A DNA stretch of 64,000 nt from Methanocaldococcus villosus KIN24-T80. Its GTDB lineage: Archaea; AGJL01; Methanococci; Methanococcales; Methanocaldococcaceae. Positions 19,387-29,903 of the stretch are shown piece after piece; the first letter of the stretch is position 1; each line of letters begins with the position of its first letter. The notes beneath the pieces were generated by a model. The model saw nothing but the letters and a program-made list of their open reading frames with translations, did not search any database and had not been told where the DNA came from. The stretch covers positions 124,001 through 188,000 of the forward strand of contig NZ_AQUK01000001.1 in NCBI RefSeq assembly GCF_000371805.1, written 5' to 3'. Position numbers and translations under genes: made by a program.

Positions 19387-20840
19387 ATTATCCTTAAATT
19401 TACATGTTTATCTATAGTTTTAGCTAAGTAGTTTAAATTTCTCTCAATCTCATCTTTATACTTATCTCCTTCAATTCTCTCTAATCCCTTTCTTTCTCTA
19501 ATAATATTTAATATATAATTTCTAAAATCTGAATTTTCAAATATTCCATGAAAATATGTTCCAACAATTAAACCTCTATCTTTTTTTATAGCACCATCAT
19601 ACCCATCTCCACAGTTACCAAACCCTCTAACAATTTTAATAAATGGTTTCTCTTTTGAATATGTATAACCCTCATGTATCTCATAACCTTTTATTAAAAA
19701 ATCTTTATAATAACCTGATGAGTTTTTAGTTATCTTTTCATTACCAAAGATAGTTTTTATATCTAATAAATTCAATCCATTTATATCTTTAACATCTCCC
19801 TCTTTTAAATTCTTATCTAATAATTTCCTACCTAATGTCTGATATCCCCCACATATCCCAATAACTATTCCACCATCTTTTAAAAATTCTCTTATCTTCT
19901 CATCAAAATTATATTCTTTTAATATTTTAACTTCTGTTGTAACTCCTCTACTACCTGGGAGAATGAGAATGTCTCCTGTTATTTCCTCACAGAAATCTAT
20001 TAGTCTTATAAAACTATCATATTTTAAAGGATCAATATCTGTAAAGTTAGATATCTTCTTAAATCTAATAACATTAACTTCCACTCCACTCTTTTTATTT
20101 CCAAAAGATTTAAGCCTTTGAAGAGCTAAACTGTCTTCTTCTGGTAAATAAAAATGTTCATCATATGGTAAGATTCCAATAACTGGCACACCTGTTAGTT
20201 CCTCTATTTTATCTATTCCCTCCTTTAAAACCTCTTTATTACCTCTAAATTTATTTATCACAATCCCTTTTATTAATCTTCTCCAATTTTTTGGAAGTAG
20301 CTTAATAGTTCCATAAATAGAAGCAAAAACTCCTCCTCTATCAATATCAGCAACCAAAATAGCTTTAGCATTGACAGCTTCAGCAACTCTTAAATTAGCT
20401 ATATCATCCTTAAGTAGATTTATCTCACAACAACTACCTGCTCCTTCCATAACAACATATTCATAATTTTCATTTAATATCTCCAAACTTTCCTTTATCT
20501 TTTTAAAGAAGAAATTTTTATTATTCCTATATTCATCATAACTCATATCACCATATGGCCTTCCATGGACTATAACTTGTGAGGTATAATTACCCTTTGG
20601 TTTTAGCAATATAGGGTTAAAATGAACTGAAGGTTCTACCCTTGCAGCTATACTCTGTGTATATTGGGCTACAGCTATTTCTCCGTCTTCTTTAGCTACC
20701 CTTGAATTTAAGCTCATATTTTGAGATTTAAAAGGAGCTACTTTATAACCCTTATTAGCTAATAATCTACAAATGCCTGCTGTTAATACGGATTTTCCAG
20801 CATTTGAAGATGTACCAACAACCATAATAAATTCAGCCAA
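19380..20840 (-). CDS. cobQ: adenosylcobyric acid synthase
   Basis: CobQ amidates four side chains of adenosylcobyrinic acid diamide with glutamine and ATP during cobamide synthesis, needed for methyl transfer in methanogenesis. The 486-residue protein has Walker [10 protein letters not shown] at 9-17, [10 protein letters not shown], the [11 protein letters not shown] loop, and a C-terminal amidotransferase with Cys in [10 protein letters not shown] and His in GTYFHGIF. The start appears to be TTG at 20840, four to five bases after GGTGA; the next in-frame ATG (residue 6) would cut into the first strand. It overlaps the radical SAM gene by seven bases. cobS lies at 44 kb. Confidence 0.96.
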   Translation of the reverse strand: MAEFIMVVGTSSNAGKSVLTAGICRLLANKGYKVAPFKSQNMSLNSRVAKEDGEIAVAQYTQSIAARVEPSVHFNPILLKPKGNYTSQVIVHGRPYGDMSYDEYRNNKNFFFKKIKESLEILNENYEYVVMEGAGSCCEINLLKDDIANLRVAEAVNAKAILVADIDRGGVFASIYGTIKLLPKNWRRLIKGIVINKFRGNKEVLKEGIDKIEELTGVPVIGILPYDEHFYLPEEDSLALQRLKSFGNKKSGVEVNVIRFKKISNFTDIDPLKYDSFIRLIDFCEEITGDILILPGSRGVTTEVKILKEYNFDEKIREFLKDGGIVIGICGGYQTLGRKLLDKNLKEGDVKDINGLNLLDIKTIFGNEKITKNSSGYYKDFLIKGYEIHEGYTYSKEKPFIKIVRGFGNCGDGYDGAIKKDRGLIVGTYFHGIFENSDFRNYILNIIRERKGLERIEGDKYKDEIERNLNYLAKTIDKHVNLRIIW

Positions 20841-20891
20841 AATATCACCAAATTATAATTTATATTAATAAATAATATAAAGGTGAAGATT

Positions 20892-21446
20892 ATGAAGAGG
20901 ATTGATGTTATAAAAAAGATAGTTGATAATGTTGATAAAGAGCTTATAGTGTGTAATATAGGCATCCCTTCTAAGGAGTTATACAGTGTAAAAGATAGAG
21001 AGAGAAATTTTTATATGCTTGGTTCTATGGGGTTAGCATCGTCTATTGGATTGGGGTTAGCTTTAAATATTAAAGAAAAGGTTGTTGTTATTGATGGAGA
21101 TGGATCAATATTGATGAATCTGGGCTCACTCTCCACTATTGGTTATCTCAAACCAAAAAATTTAATTTTAGTTATTATTGACAATTCCTCATATGGATCT
21201 ACTGGAAATCAAAAAACACATACAGCAAAAAACACAAATTTAAAGAGAGTTGCAGAAGCTTGTGGTCTTTGTGCTGTTGAAGTGGATAATATTGATAACT
21301 TTGAAGAAGTGTTTAAATGTGCTTTAAAAAGAGATGAAACATTTGTAATAATAGCAAAAACTATTCCATACAATGAACCGTGTGAAGATATAAACATCCC
21401 ACCTGTTGTTATAAAATATAGATTTATGAAAGCTATACACCCATAA
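20892..21446 (+). CDS. comE: sulfopyruvate decarboxylase beta subunit
   Basis: ComE is the thiamine-diphosphate-binding half of sulfopyruvate decarboxylase, which makes sulfoacetaldehyde for coenzyme M. The 184 residues carry [15 protein letters not shown] and the ThDP/Mg motif from GDG (69-71) through to [16 protein letters not shown] lies just before the ATG at 20892; the GTG at 20883 is inside the ribosome binding site. The alpha subunit ComD, next to comE in M. jannaschii, is not beside it here. Upstream is divergent cobQ and downstream is a convergent membrane protein gene, which it overlaps by 14 bases. A related ThDP decarboxylase subunit is a less likely alternative. Confidence 0.9.
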   Translation: MKRIDVIKKIVDNVDKELIVCNIGIPSKELYSVKDRERNFYMLGSMGLASSIGLGLALNIKEKVVVIDGDGSILMNLGSLSTIGYLKPKNLILVIIDNSSYGSTGNQKTHTAKNTNLKRVAEACGLCAVEVDNIDNFEEVFKCALKRDETFVIIAKTIPYNEPCEDINIPPVVIKYRFMKAIHP

Positions 21447-22236
21447 TCATTCTAAATAAATCTCTCATTCCTGGAGCCATGCCAAGTGCCATAATACAGA
21501 GTTTTATTATATTTTTAATATTCTCATCTTCCACTTCTCTATTCACTACATACAAAGCTAACAATACAGCCAATATTTTTATTGGGATAAAAGAAAAAGC
21601 TCCAAAGTGTTCCATGAAAAACCTAGGTATTGGATGTTGTTCCCAATATCCATAAAAAGCTAATCCAACAGCTGTTGCAGAGGCATCAATAGCTTGGCCA
21701 ATAATGGCATAACTATCTATTTTATTTTGGAGAATATTCAATTTTAATATTCTATCTATATAGAATATAGATATGTAAATAACAGCCACTAACATAGCAA
21801 CATAGATTAATGCATCTAAGTGATGTATATGAGTGAGAAATATACTGAAAAAATATAAAAAAATAACAAAACCAATAACAGCTGAAACCTTATAATACTT
21901 CTCCTTAAAGACATATGCTGTTGTTAAAATTGTTATAATAAACAATCCTCCAATAACAAAAACAATTCCAGGGGTAATAGTTAGAAAGCTTCTTTCTATA
22001 TAGCCAAGATCTACTAAAGCTCTTATTAATGCTATTAATATAGAAAATACTATTGAGGGTATAGCAAATTTTTCATCTATTTTTACATTTAATCTTATTA
22101 ATGCTTTATAAAATAGATAGAGAGAAATTGCTAAAATAGCTCCATAAGTTATCTCTTGTATAATGTTATACCCACTTCCAATCTCTGCAGGTTCTATATA
22201 ATATTTATATATAAATTCATACACCTTATCTAACAT
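21433..22236 (-). CDS. DUF63 family integral membrane protein
   Basis: This 267-residue archaeal membrane protein has about seven or eight hydrophobic segments, for example [37 protein letters not shown] and [18 protein letters not shown]. The conserved stretch [21 protein letters not shown] is typical of the DUF63 family. The function is unknown. GTGGAATA precedes the ATG, which overlaps the stop codon of the upstream TPR gene, so the two are probably translated together. Its 3' end overlaps comE by 14 bases. Confidence 0.82.
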   Translation of the reverse strand: MLDKVYEFIYKYYIEPAEIGSGYNIIQEITYGAILAISLYLFYKALIRLNVKIDEKFAIPSIVFSILIALIRALVDLGYIERSFLTITPGIVFVIGGLFIITILTTAYVFKEKYYKVSAVIGFVIFLYFFSIFLTHIHHLDALIYVAMLVAVIYISIFYIDRILKLNILQNKIDSYAIIGQAIDASATAVGLAFYGYWEQHPIPRFFMEHFGAFSFIPIKILAVLLALYVVNREVEDENIKNIIKLCIMALGMAPGMRDLFRMIMGV

Positions 22237-23189
22237 TATTCCACAAAGTCTTTTTTCTTACTTTCAAATGCTTTCTCATAATGGTTTATAGCTTTATCTA
22301 ACTGACCTTTCCTTTCATAAATTCTTGCTAAGCATATATATGCTTTAACATGATTAGGATATAGCTCAATAACCTTACTATAACATCTTATTGCCCCATC
22401 TTCATCTCCCAATCTTTCCAATAACTGACCTTTAAAGTACCATAAGGCAATATCATCACTTCTTATCTTCAAACCTATGTTAATATATCTCTCAGCCTTT
22501 TCAAGATCTCCTAGAATTAAACTTACTGAAGCTGCATGTCTTACAGCATCTAAAAATTCCATTTTAAGATCATCTATAATCCTACTAAAACATTCTAATG
22601 ATGACTTATAATCCCCTTTCCTTTTTAATATAACACCTTTTAAATATAATGCATTAACATTATTTGGGTTATTCTCTAAAACTTCATCTACATACCTTAA
22701 TGCCTCATCGTATTTTCCAAACTTTCTTAAAACATCAGCCTTTTTAATTTTAATAGCATTAAAATTAGGGTATCTCTTTAAAATTTCATCACAAACTTCT
22801 AAAAGCTTATAATAATCTCCTAAAGCTTCTAAGCATCTTGATTTTATTAATAGGGATATAATTAAATTTCTTACTTTATCTTCATTCTCTTCTAATATTT
22901 TAATACACATTCTGCATTTTCCTTCTTCAGCACCAAATATCATTGCTATAAGTGATAAGATTAGGGCATTATTTTTTAACTTCTCAGAACTTTCAAAAAT
23001 TTCTTTAGCTTCTTTTAATTTCCCTTCACAGAATAATATTATCCCTTTTAATAATAATGCTAATGGATCTTCATTTATCTCTAAAGATTTATTTACATAA
23101 TATAAAGCTTCTAAGTAATTATTTTCCAAAAACAACTCCCAAGCTTTACATAAATAATAATACTGTAGCAATATCTTTTGATTTTCCAT
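22236..23189 (-). CDS. tetratricopeptide repeat protein
   Basis: This 317-residue protein is made almost wholly of TPR helix pairs of about 34 residues, such as [54 protein letters not shown] and [20 protein letters not shown]. Such proteins are scaffolds for protein-protein contacts and the partner cannot be told from sequence. There is no signal peptide. GTGAT precedes the ATG. It is followed directly by the DUF63 membrane protein with one base of overlap, which hints that the two act together. Confidence 0.85.
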   Translation of the reverse strand: MENQKILLQYYYLCKAWELFLENNYLEALYYVNKSLEINEDPLALLLKGIILFCEGKLKEAKEIFESSEKLKNNALILSLIAMIFGAEEGKCRMCIKILEENEDKVRNLIISLLIKSRCLEALGDYYKLLEVCDEILKRYPNFNAIKIKKADVLRKFGKYDEALRYVDEVLENNPNNVNALYLKGVILKRKGDYKSSLECFSRIIDDLKMEFLDAVRHAASVSLILGDLEKAERYINIGLKIRSDDIALWYFKGQLLERLGDEDGAIRCYSKVIELYPNHVKAYICLARIYERKGQLDKAINHYEKAFESKKKDFVE

Positions 23190-23196
23190 AATATCA

Positions 23197-24342
23197 CTAT
23201 AATTTAATATAATATACTTTTGTTAATAATCCACCAAACATTACATCAAAATGTTTTATAATATTAAAGTTATTTTTTATTACTGCATCTTTAAATAATT
23301 TACTTTCAGCAGTTATCACAACAATCCTTGAATCACCGTGCATTAAGTTTTTAGCAGAAGATAAAAAGTTGTTATATAACTTCCCTATTAATCTCTTCTT
23401 TCCCATTCTTATACCATATGGTGGATTTGTAACAATAACATCTAAGCTGTTAAAGAACTTATCTAACTCTTCTGCACTTCCATTTAAAAATTTTACTGTA
23501 TCAATAACATTTGCATTTATAGCATTTTTCTTAGCACCCTCCAAATACTCACTGTTTATATCCATACCTACAATTTTATAACTTCTATAATTTTCATTAT
23601 AACAGTTTTTAATTTTATCTAACAATTCATGTCCAAATATCTTAACAAATGAAAAACCATATCTTCTCTCTCTAAATTTTCCAATGGGAATGTTTCTCTT
23701 TATTAATGCTCCTTCTATTGGAATTGTTCCACTACCACACATTGGATCTAAAAGAAATTCTTCATCTTTCCAACCACTTAAATATATTAAAGATGCTGCT
23801 ATTGTAGCATTTAGATGTGCAGGATGGTTATAAACTCTGTATCCTCTCTTATGCAACCCTTCATCTCCTGTAGTATCTATAGCTACCAATAACTCATTGA
23901 AAATAAGTTCAACTCTCACAATAATGTCTGGTTCATCTAAATTGACCTTTAATCTAACACCTTTTTCTGATAGATACCTCTTTATAACTGCTTCTCCAGC
24001 TACTCTACCAATATCTATTGATGTAAAATTATGTTCTCCAACCCTTAATGGTCGGACAGCAAAGCTCTGTTCTTCTTTTATCCAATCTTCCCAATTTATT
24101 TCATAAACTCTTTTATATATTTCATCTAAAGAAATATCTTCCAACACTTCTCTATGCAATAGAATATTTAACCTCTCAATAGTTCTTGAAAAATAGTTTA
24201 TCTTTGCTATAAGCTCCAAATTCCCTTCTAAAAATATTCTTCCCTTTCCCTCCCTTTTTTCTAATATCTTTGCTCCTAAACTTTCTAATTCATTAGCAGC
24301 AATATCCTCCAATCCTGGAGATAGTGTTGAATAAAACTTCAC
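23197..24342 (-). CDS. trm14: tRNA (guanine(6)-N2)-methyltransferase
   Basis: Trm14 forms N2-methylguanosine at position 6 in the tRNA acceptor stem, as shown for the M. jannaschii enzyme MJ0438, which this resembles. The 381 residues start with a THUMP RNA-binding domain (MKFYSTLSPGLEDIAANEL onward). A Rossmann methyltransferase follows, with DPMCGSGTIPIEGAL, MDINSEYLEGAKKNA and the catalytic NPPYG. The start is GTG, overlapping the aksA stop as GTGA, with GAGG seven bases upstream. Related THUMP-RlmKL enzymes acting on other guanosines are possible, but the length and layout fit Trm14. Confidence 0.88.
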   Translation of the reverse strand: MKFYSTLSPGLEDIAANELESLGAKILEKREGKGRIFLEGNLELIAKINYFSRTIERLNILLHREVLEDISLDEIYKRVYEINWEDWIKEEQSFAVRPLRVGEHNFTSIDIGRVAGEAVIKRYLSEKGVRLKVNLDEPDIIVRVELIFNELLVAIDTTGDEGLHKRGYRVYNHPAHLNATIAASLIYLSGWKDEEFLLDPMCGSGTIPIEGALIKRNIPIGKFRERRYGFSFVKIFGHELLDKIKNCYNENYRSYKIVGMDINSEYLEGAKKNAINANVIDTVKFLNGSAEELDKFFNSLDVIVTNPPYGIRMGKKRLIGKLYNNFLSSAKNLMHGDSRIVVITAESKLFKDAVIKNNFNIIKHFDVMFGGLLTKVYYIKL

Positions 24343-25517
24343 CTTATAACCTCTTCAACTATTTTTTTAAATACTTCATCACTTACTTCTATCCCTCTCT
24401 CTCTAGTTTCCTTAACCCTTTTAACAATTTCACAAATTTGTTCTTCTGTAGCATTAATACCCATTAATTTTAATTTATATTCAACAGCTCTCCTACCAGA
24501 GTGCTTACCTAATATAATATTTCTCTTTAAACCAATTTTTTCTGGTAAAAATGGTTCATAAGTTAGTGGGTTGTTTATAACAGCATCAACATGTATTCCA
24601 CTTTCATGAGAGAAAACCAGCTCTCCAATAATAGGCTTATTTTTTGGTAAAGATATTCCTGAATACTTCTCAACAAGTCTACAGAGTTCTGGTAAAACTT
24701 CTAAATTTAGATCTAATTTAACATCATATAAAACAATCAAGCTCATAATAAGCTCTTCTAAAGCTGTATTTCCAGCTCTTTCTCCAATACCATTTACTGT
24801 TGTAGAAACAGCTTTTGCTCCTGCCATAAGACCATAAATAGAGTTAATAACAGCAAATCCAAAGTCATTATGACAATGAACTCCAATATCAATATTTAAG
24901 TATTTTTTTAACATATTAACCATAAAATACATTGCCTGTGGTGTGGATGATCCTGTTGTATCAGCTATATGAACTCTATCAGCTTTATACTCTTCAGCTT
25001 TTTTATGTATTTTTATTAAATCCTCTATTCTTGTTCTTGTCCCATCTTCAGCAGAGAAAGCTACAAAAAGCCCATGATCTTTTGCATACTCTATAGCCTC
25101 TGTAGCCATTTTAATAATCTCATCTAAACTCTTTCCACCAAATTTATATTTTAAATGTAATGGAGATGTTGCTACAAATGTTATAATTCCATCAACATCA
25201 CAGTCAATAGCTGCATCAATATCCTCTTTCCTTGTCCTACAAAGTGCTAAAATATCTGCCTTTAATCCTTGATTGGCTATAGCCTTTACAGCCTCTTTTT
25301 CTTTTTCTGAAACTCTTGGAAATCCAGCTTCAATTTGATCTACACCAAGCTCATCTAATTTTATAGCTATTTCTAATTTTTGATCTTTAGTAAAACAAAC
25401 TCCTGGAGTTTGCTCTCCATCTCTTAATGTAGTGTCGTAAATAATAATATCTTTAAGACATAACTTTGGATTATATGGACATGGAGCTTTCCAATCATTT
25501 TCAAAAAGGAAATCCAT
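24339..25517 (-). CDS. aksA: homocitrate synthase family enzyme of coenzyme B synthesis (AksA)
   Basis: AksA condenses 2-oxoglutarate with acetyl-CoA and then lengthens the chain in the route to 7-mercaptoheptanoyl threonine phosphate (coenzyme B). The 392-residue protein belongs to the LeuA/NifV family, with IYDTTLRDGEQTPGV, the catalytic HxH in IGVHCHNDFGFAV, and VNGIGERAGNTALEE. The C-terminal part (GELVFSHESGIHVDA, LGKHSGRRAVEYKL) is family-typical. The N-terminus DWKAPCPYNPKL matches methanogen AksA rather than LeuA or CimA. Its stop overlaps trm14. GGTGA of the rio2 3' end precedes its ATG. Pathway partners AksD, AksE and AksF are not here. Confidence 0.88.
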   Translation of the reverse strand: MDFLFENDWKAPCPYNPKLCLKDIIIYDTTLRDGEQTPGVCFTKDQKLEIAIKLDELGVDQIEAGFPRVSEKEKEAVKAIANQGLKADILALCRTRKEDIDAAIDCDVDGIITFVATSPLHLKYKFGGKSLDEIIKMATEAIEYAKDHGLFVAFSAEDGTRTRIEDLIKIHKKAEEYKADRVHIADTTGSSTPQAMYFMVNMLKKYLNIDIGVHCHNDFGFAVINSIYGLMAGAKAVSTTVNGIGERAGNTALEELIMSLIVLYDVKLDLNLEVLPELCRLVEKYSGISLPKNKPIIGELVFSHESGIHVDAVINNPLTYEPFLPEKIGLKRNIILGKHSGRRAVEYKLKLMGINATEEQICEIVKRVKETRERGIEVSDEVFKKIVEEVIR

Positions 25518-25520
25518 AAT

Positions 25521-26399
25521 CTATTCACCTACAACATATTTATATATCTCATCAGGATCTGCTTTTATTTTATACTTTTTAAAATACCTCACTATATTAT
25601 TTATATCTCTTTTTAAATAAAATTCTGCATCTGGATGACCTTTTGTAATTGCCTGTGGCCAGTCAATAATAACAAAATCTAAGTTCTCATCTAATAAAAT
25701 GTTAAACTCTGAAAGATCTCCATGAATATAGCCAATTTTATAAGCCTTTTTAATTTCTTCAATAATTTTGTTAAACAATTCTTCTATCTCTTCCTTACTC
25801 ATTAACTTTTCTAAATCCAAAACCTTTAACTCCTCTCCAGTAATTTTACCCATAATTATAGCATGCCTATTCTGGGCTATTGGTTCTGGAACTTTTACTG
25901 TTGGAAAGAGTTCATTTAATATCTCAAACTCTCTTTCAGCAGTAAGTCTTGACATATAAAGCCAGCTGATATGATGCTTATTTGAAACAAATTCTCTATA
26001 CCTCTTACCTCTTGTAAAACATGTTCTGCCATGTTTATGAAACTTTAAAACAGCTTCCCTATCATCTGATAATAGAACATTATAAACATCCCCCTCTTTT
26101 CCAACACCTAATTTATTTCCTATAGCTTTTAATATCCCTTTTTTATATAGTGCATCTATAGCTAATGCATCATAACCTCCAAATGACACAGCATAACCAT
26201 AGATAGATCTAACTACAAATTCAAATTTATTAAGTCTTTTTAACCTATATAAAACATCTTTTTCTGGCATTTTTGCTTTTTTTACAATTTCATCAATTGG
26301 CACCCACTCATGATGTCTCATAGAGATCTCTATAATTCTTAATATCTTTAAATCTTCATCAGTAGCTTGTTTTAAATAATTTAATAATTTTTTTATTAT
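25521..26399 (-). CDS. rio2: Rio2 serine/threonine kinase, apparently starting at ATA
   Basis: Rio2 is an atypical kinase/ATPase that acts in maturation of the small ribosomal subunit. A winged-helix domain leads into the kinase domain with GVGKEGDVYNVL, HGDLSEFNILL and IIDWPQA. The first ATG in frame (26321) would remove the first helices of the winged helix. The frame stays open upstream for 26 codons with sensible residues (IIKKLLNYLKQATDEDLK and so on). It begins at ATA (26399), four bases after AGGTGA, but contains no ATG, GTG or TTG. Length from ATA is 292 residues. The GTG inside the ribosome binding site is in another frame and meets a stop at once. Confidence 0.85.
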   Translation of the reverse strand: MIKKLLNYLKQATDEDLKILRIIEISMRHHEWVPIDEIVKKAKMPEKDVLYRLKRLNKFEFVVRSIYGYAVSFGGYDALAIDALYKKGILKAIGNKLGVGKEGDVYNVLLSDDREAVLKFHKHGRTCFTRGKRYREFVSNKHHISWLYMSRLTAEREFEILNELFPTVKVPEPIAQNRHAIIMGKITGEELKVLDLEKLMSKEEIEELFNKIIEEIKKAYKIGYIHGDLSEFNILLDENLDFVIIDWPQAITKGHPDAEFYLKRDINNIVRYFKKYKIKADPDEIYKYVVGE

Positions 26400-26407
26400 G
26401 TTCTCAC

Positions 26408-27808
26408 CTATATTTCCTTTAATAAGCTTAAAAATTTCTTAGTTTTCTCCTTCTTAACTTTTCCAAATTTTTCTAACTTTTTAATATCTATTTTATCTTT
26501 TAAAATTTCTTTTATTGGCTCAATTAATGCTATCTTTTTTAGCAAATCTTCAATCTCTTCTTTTTTAAATTTATATTTCTCAACCATGTCCCAATCATAG
26601 AAGAGATATAGAAGAACCCCTCCAATATTTTTTAAACCAATATTAAACTTAGGTAATAACTCTTCTAATTTAAACTTTGTATCTAACAAATCAGCTTTTT
26701 TCTTATCCATCCAAAAGAGATAACCTTTATTTGGTGATACCATAATTGATGGGAAAAGAAAACTTCTTGCCCTTTCATCTGGAGTTTTATATAGATAAAA
26801 TTTAAAAACATCTTCTGAAAATTCCCTAAAAATTATCTCTTTAGCTACCTCTTTAGATACTTTATTTCTTATTTCAATAGCTCTTTTTAATGGAATAATA
26901 AGCTCTTCATCTTCTATTAATCCCTCATTTTCTAAAATTCTTTTTAATTCAAGCTCTTTAAGTTTCTTTTCTTCCAACTGTCTTATGTCTAAAATTCCTC
27001 CACACACTTCTTCCTTTTCATCTTTAAATTTATTCAATATCATATAATATTTCTCTAAATAATTTCTTTCCTCTTTAGATAATAGTTTCTTTAATCTCTT
27101 CTCAATTTCTCTCTCAACTTCAGTTTTATAAGCTTTTATATATCCAATAGCTAAAACTCTTCTAACATATTGATCATCTATAATTTTATTTTTAGAGTAA
27201 TTTCTTTTTATTGATGTAATTATAGCATTTCCATACTTTTCTTTTATATATTTCTCATAATTCTTATCTTCTACTCTAACTCTCTTAAACTCTCTTTTCC
27301 CATTTTTGAAAATTATAAGTGATACTGTATATGATGTTAAAACCCCCTTACCCTTAGGTTCTAACATATCTAAGAATTCTTTATATATTGAAATTAAATA
27401 TGGAGGTAATTCAAAAAGATGTTCCTTATAAGCCCCATCTAAAGGTAAATTTGGTGGTAGTCTTTTATTACCAATCTCATCTACAAGATGAGCTAAAGCT
27501 ATTTTATGGGCAGTTAAAGCATGTTTTACTCTTTCTAATACTCCTTTTTTTTCTCCAGCTATTCTTCTAAGATAAGAGCTATATGTTGCCAGTTCCTGTA
27601 AACTCTCACTATCAACTAACTTTACTTTTCCAACATTTTTATATGGATTGTCAAACTCTAAAAACTCCATTTTTGATTTTAATTCCTGCAAAATTTTTAT
27701 ATTATCCTTTAACTTTTTTATAATATCATCTAAGTTATTTTTTTCAAAATCTATTTTAATATTATCTAAAAATTCATTAGCCTCTTTTATTAAGTTGCTT
27801 GTTTCCAA
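26408..27808 (-). CDS. archaeal protein of unknown function, probably DUF530
   Basis: This 466-residue, Lys/Glu-rich protein resembles the methanogen family DUF530, though I am not certain of that name. It has an N-terminal helical region, a central conserved stretch (ATYSSYLRRIAGEKKGVLER, then KRLPPNLPLDGAYKEHLF), a CGGILDIRQ site, and a mixed C-terminal region with RARSFLFPSIMVSP. No catalytic motif is evident. The start appears to be TTG at 27808, which follows GTGGTG and overlaps the cca gene by 19 bases. Its TAG stop overlaps the ribosome binding site of rio2. Its position between cca and rio2 would suit an RNA-related role. Confidence 0.65.
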   Translation of the reverse strand: METSNLIKEANEFLDNIKIDFEKNNLDDIIKKLKDNIKILQELKSKMEFLEFDNPYKNVGKVKLVDSESLQELATYSSYLRRIAGEKKGVLERVKHALTAHKIALAHLVDEIGNKRLPPNLPLDGAYKEHLFELPPYLISIYKEFLDMLEPKGKGVLTSYTVSLIIFKNGKREFKRVRVEDKNYEKYIKEKYGNAIITSIKRNYSKNKIIDDQYVRRVLAIGYIKAYKTEVEREIEKRLKKLLSKEERNYLEKYYMILNKFKDEKEEVCGGILDIRQLEEKKLKELELKRILENEGLIEDEELIIPLKRAIEIRNKVSKEVAKEIIFREFSEDVFKFYLYKTPDERARSFLFPSIMVSPNKGYLFWMDKKKADLLDTKFKLEELLPKFNIGLKNIGGVLLYLFYDWDMVEKYKFKKEEIEDLLKKIALIEPIKEILKDKIDIKKLEKFGKVKKEKTKKFLSLLKEI

Positions 27809-29070
27809 AGAATAACACCACTTTTAATATCAATATGTTTTGGTTTTGAAATATTTTTTATTTTTCCTTCAATGATATCCTTAAACAGCTCTAATATGTG
27901 GCAGTATTTTCTTTCAGTAAATGCATATAATTTACAACCTTTAATAAATACTTTATCATACTTCTTTATAAACTTCTCCACCCTCTCCTTTTCAAACACT
28001 TCAGGGCCATCTCTCAACTTAATTTTAGGTAATTGATAAACTAAAAACTCCCACTCTATATATGCATAATCACTGTCAGTATAACATTTACAGTTTAAAA
28101 TTTTGAACTCATTTTGTTCTATTAATTTATTTAAGCTCTTTTGAAATTTCTCTAACTGAGGATATATGATATCATCAACTTCTGTCTTAGGAAATTTCAA
28201 AGTTAAAATAAATCCTTTATCTCTATTTTCTAACTTTTCTTCTAATTTTTTATAATAATCATTAAAAAACTCTTCATTCATATTTTTTAAAAACTCTCTT
28301 GCAAAAAAGATAAATTTACAATAATTTTCTCTACTTAAAGGAGCTGCAACATTTCTATTTAAATCTACAGGATCATAAACTATCAAAGGCTCATCAAATT
28401 CCCTAAATTTTGGATTTTTATATAGCTCAAATATATCATTTAAAATAATCTTCTTTCTCTCACCCCAATCCTTTGCATCATTTAAAAGATTTAAAAAACT
28501 TTTATAATGTAAAATTAACAATTCACACAGGTATCCAGAAAAACCTTTTGTTTTTACATCTGAACCATACAAATTTAAAGATTTCAAAAATGCTTTTAAT
28601 AATCTTACTTCATCACATAACTTCTCATCCAATCTTTCAATTAAAAATTTATGATGCAAGGGAGTCCTATCAACAGCAGAAATTATTTTTTCTCCAAAAT
28701 TTATTTTATAACATGGAACTATATCAACCTTATATTTTCCAACAATTCCTTGAATATATGGGTGTGAAGCATAGTTTATTTGACATTTTCCATTTAACCT
28801 CTTTATAACTTCTTTTCCTATATCTAAAGCTATAACTTCCAACTCATCTATAGAAACTGATTTGTCAAATAATATAAATATATCTATATCATGGTCTCCT
28901 TTTAAATGAGTATTTCTTGCAGATGATCCTAACCAAAGAGCTTCTAAAATATTATAACCCTTCTCATTTGCTACATCATAGATATTTTTTATAACATTTT
29001 CAGCAAGATTACTAATTTCTTTTATTTCTTCTTCTGTAGGTCTAATTCTTTTTAAAATCTCTTCTAACAT
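27790..29070 (-). CDS. cca: CCA-adding enzyme (archaeal class I tRNA nucleotidyltransferase)
   Basis: This enzyme adds or repairs the CCA end of tRNAs, and is needed here since the tRNA in this window does not encode CCA. The 426 residues have the class I signature [21 protein letters not shown], giving the GS motif and two catalytic Asp residues, followed by the third Asp in [10 protein letters not shown] helical neck and tail domains follow, typical of archaeal enzymes. The ATG lies seven bases inside the end of the shikimate kinase gene, with GGGG as ribosome binding site. The 3' end overlaps the DUF530-like gene. Confidence 0.96.
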   Translation of the reverse strand: MLEEILKRIRPTEEEIKEISNLAENVIKNIYDVANEKGYNILEALWLGSSARNTHLKGDHDIDIFILFDKSVSIDELEVIALDIGKEVIKRLNGKCQINYASHPYIQGIVGKYKVDIVPCYKINFGEKIISAVDRTPLHHKFLIERLDEKLCDEVRLLKAFLKSLNLYGSDVKTKGFSGYLCELLILHYKSFLNLLNDAKDWGERKKIILNDIFELYKNPKFREFDEPLIVYDPVDLNRNVAAPLSRENYCKFIFFAREFLKNMNEEFFNDYYKKLEEKLENRDKGFILTLKFPKTEVDDIIYPQLEKFQKSLNKLIEQNEFKILNCKCYTDSDYAYIEWEFLVYQLPKIKLRDGPEVFEKERVEKFIKKYDKVFIKGCKLYAFTERKYCHILELFKDIIEGKIKNISKPKHIDIKSGVILWKQAT

Positions 29071-29903
29071 ATTTTAGCCCCTTCATTATTTGGTTTTGTT
29101 ATAATAACTTTACCATATTTTTTCCAAACTTCTTTGACCTTTTCTCCATTTTCAGCTATTGCTACATAACTTGGCCCTGTACCTGATAAACCAGCTGTTA
29201 TAGCTCCAGCTGATAGGGCATCAATAATAATATTTGTAGGGAAATTTAATGCAGAGGCATACAATATTCCATTTAAAAATAAGGCCTTGAAATAATCTCC
29301 TTTAAGTGCATAGTTAAAAGCTATTTTTACATAATCTTTTATTAACTTCATTCTGTCAACATCAACATTTTTTTTATAGTTTGGTAGAAGAATAATAATG
29401 TCCAAATCCTCTTTTAACTTATCTCTTTTTATTATCAACCTCTTTAAATTATCTGTCACTGTTATTCCTCCATAATAAGAGGCTGTAGCATCATCATAAG
29501 CTCCAGTTACAGTTAAATTTTCATCAAAACATGATTTTATAGCAAGATTTAAAACAAGTTCATCATCTATTTTCTCTCCTAAGGCATCAAAAGTAGCTAA
29601 TACAGTAGCATTAGAAACTGCAGAACTACTACTTAAACCAGATTTTATAGGAATTTCTGTTTTTGTTTCTACATATGCTGAATAGTCCAACCCAAAGTAT
29701 TCTAATACATTCTTTACACACCTCTCTATTAAATTTGGTTTTATATTAGCATCTAAAACTTTACCCTTAACTATATTTTTTCCATCATCTATTAACCTTA
29801 CTTTAGCATAAACCTTTAAATCTACTCCAAAAGCTGAACCTTTACCTATAGATATAGCATTAATTATTGTCCCAGAAGCTAAGGCATAAGCTGACCCTTC
29901 CAT
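29064..29903 (-). CDS. archaeal shikimate kinase (GHMP type)
   Basis: This 279-residue kinase phosphorylates shikimate in aromatic amino acid synthesis. The archaeal enzyme is of the GHMP kinase family and unrelated to bacterial AroK. Visible are [20 protein letters not shown], the ATP-binding motif [29 protein letters not shown] and the C-terminal [12 protein letters not shown]. The ATG follows GTGGGATT and overlaps the end of the nuclease lipoprotein gene by 25 bases. Homoserine or mevalonate kinase are alternatives within the superfamily, but the N-terminal [13 protein letters not shown] favours shikimate kinase. No other shikimate pathway gene is present. Confidence 0.9.
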   Translation of the reverse strand: MEGSAYALASGTIINAISIGKGSAFGVDLKVYAKVRLIDDGKNIVKGKVLDANIKPNLIERCVKNVLEYFGLDYSAYVETKTEIPIKSGLSSSSAVSNATVLATFDALGEKIDDELVLNLAIKSCFDENLTVTGAYDDATASYYGGITVTDNLKRLIIKRDKLKEDLDIIILLPNYKKNVDVDRMKLIKDYVKIAFNYALKGDYFKALFLNGILYASALNFPTNIIIDALSAGAITAGLSGTGPSYVAIAENGEKVKEVWKKYGKVIITKPNNEGAKIC

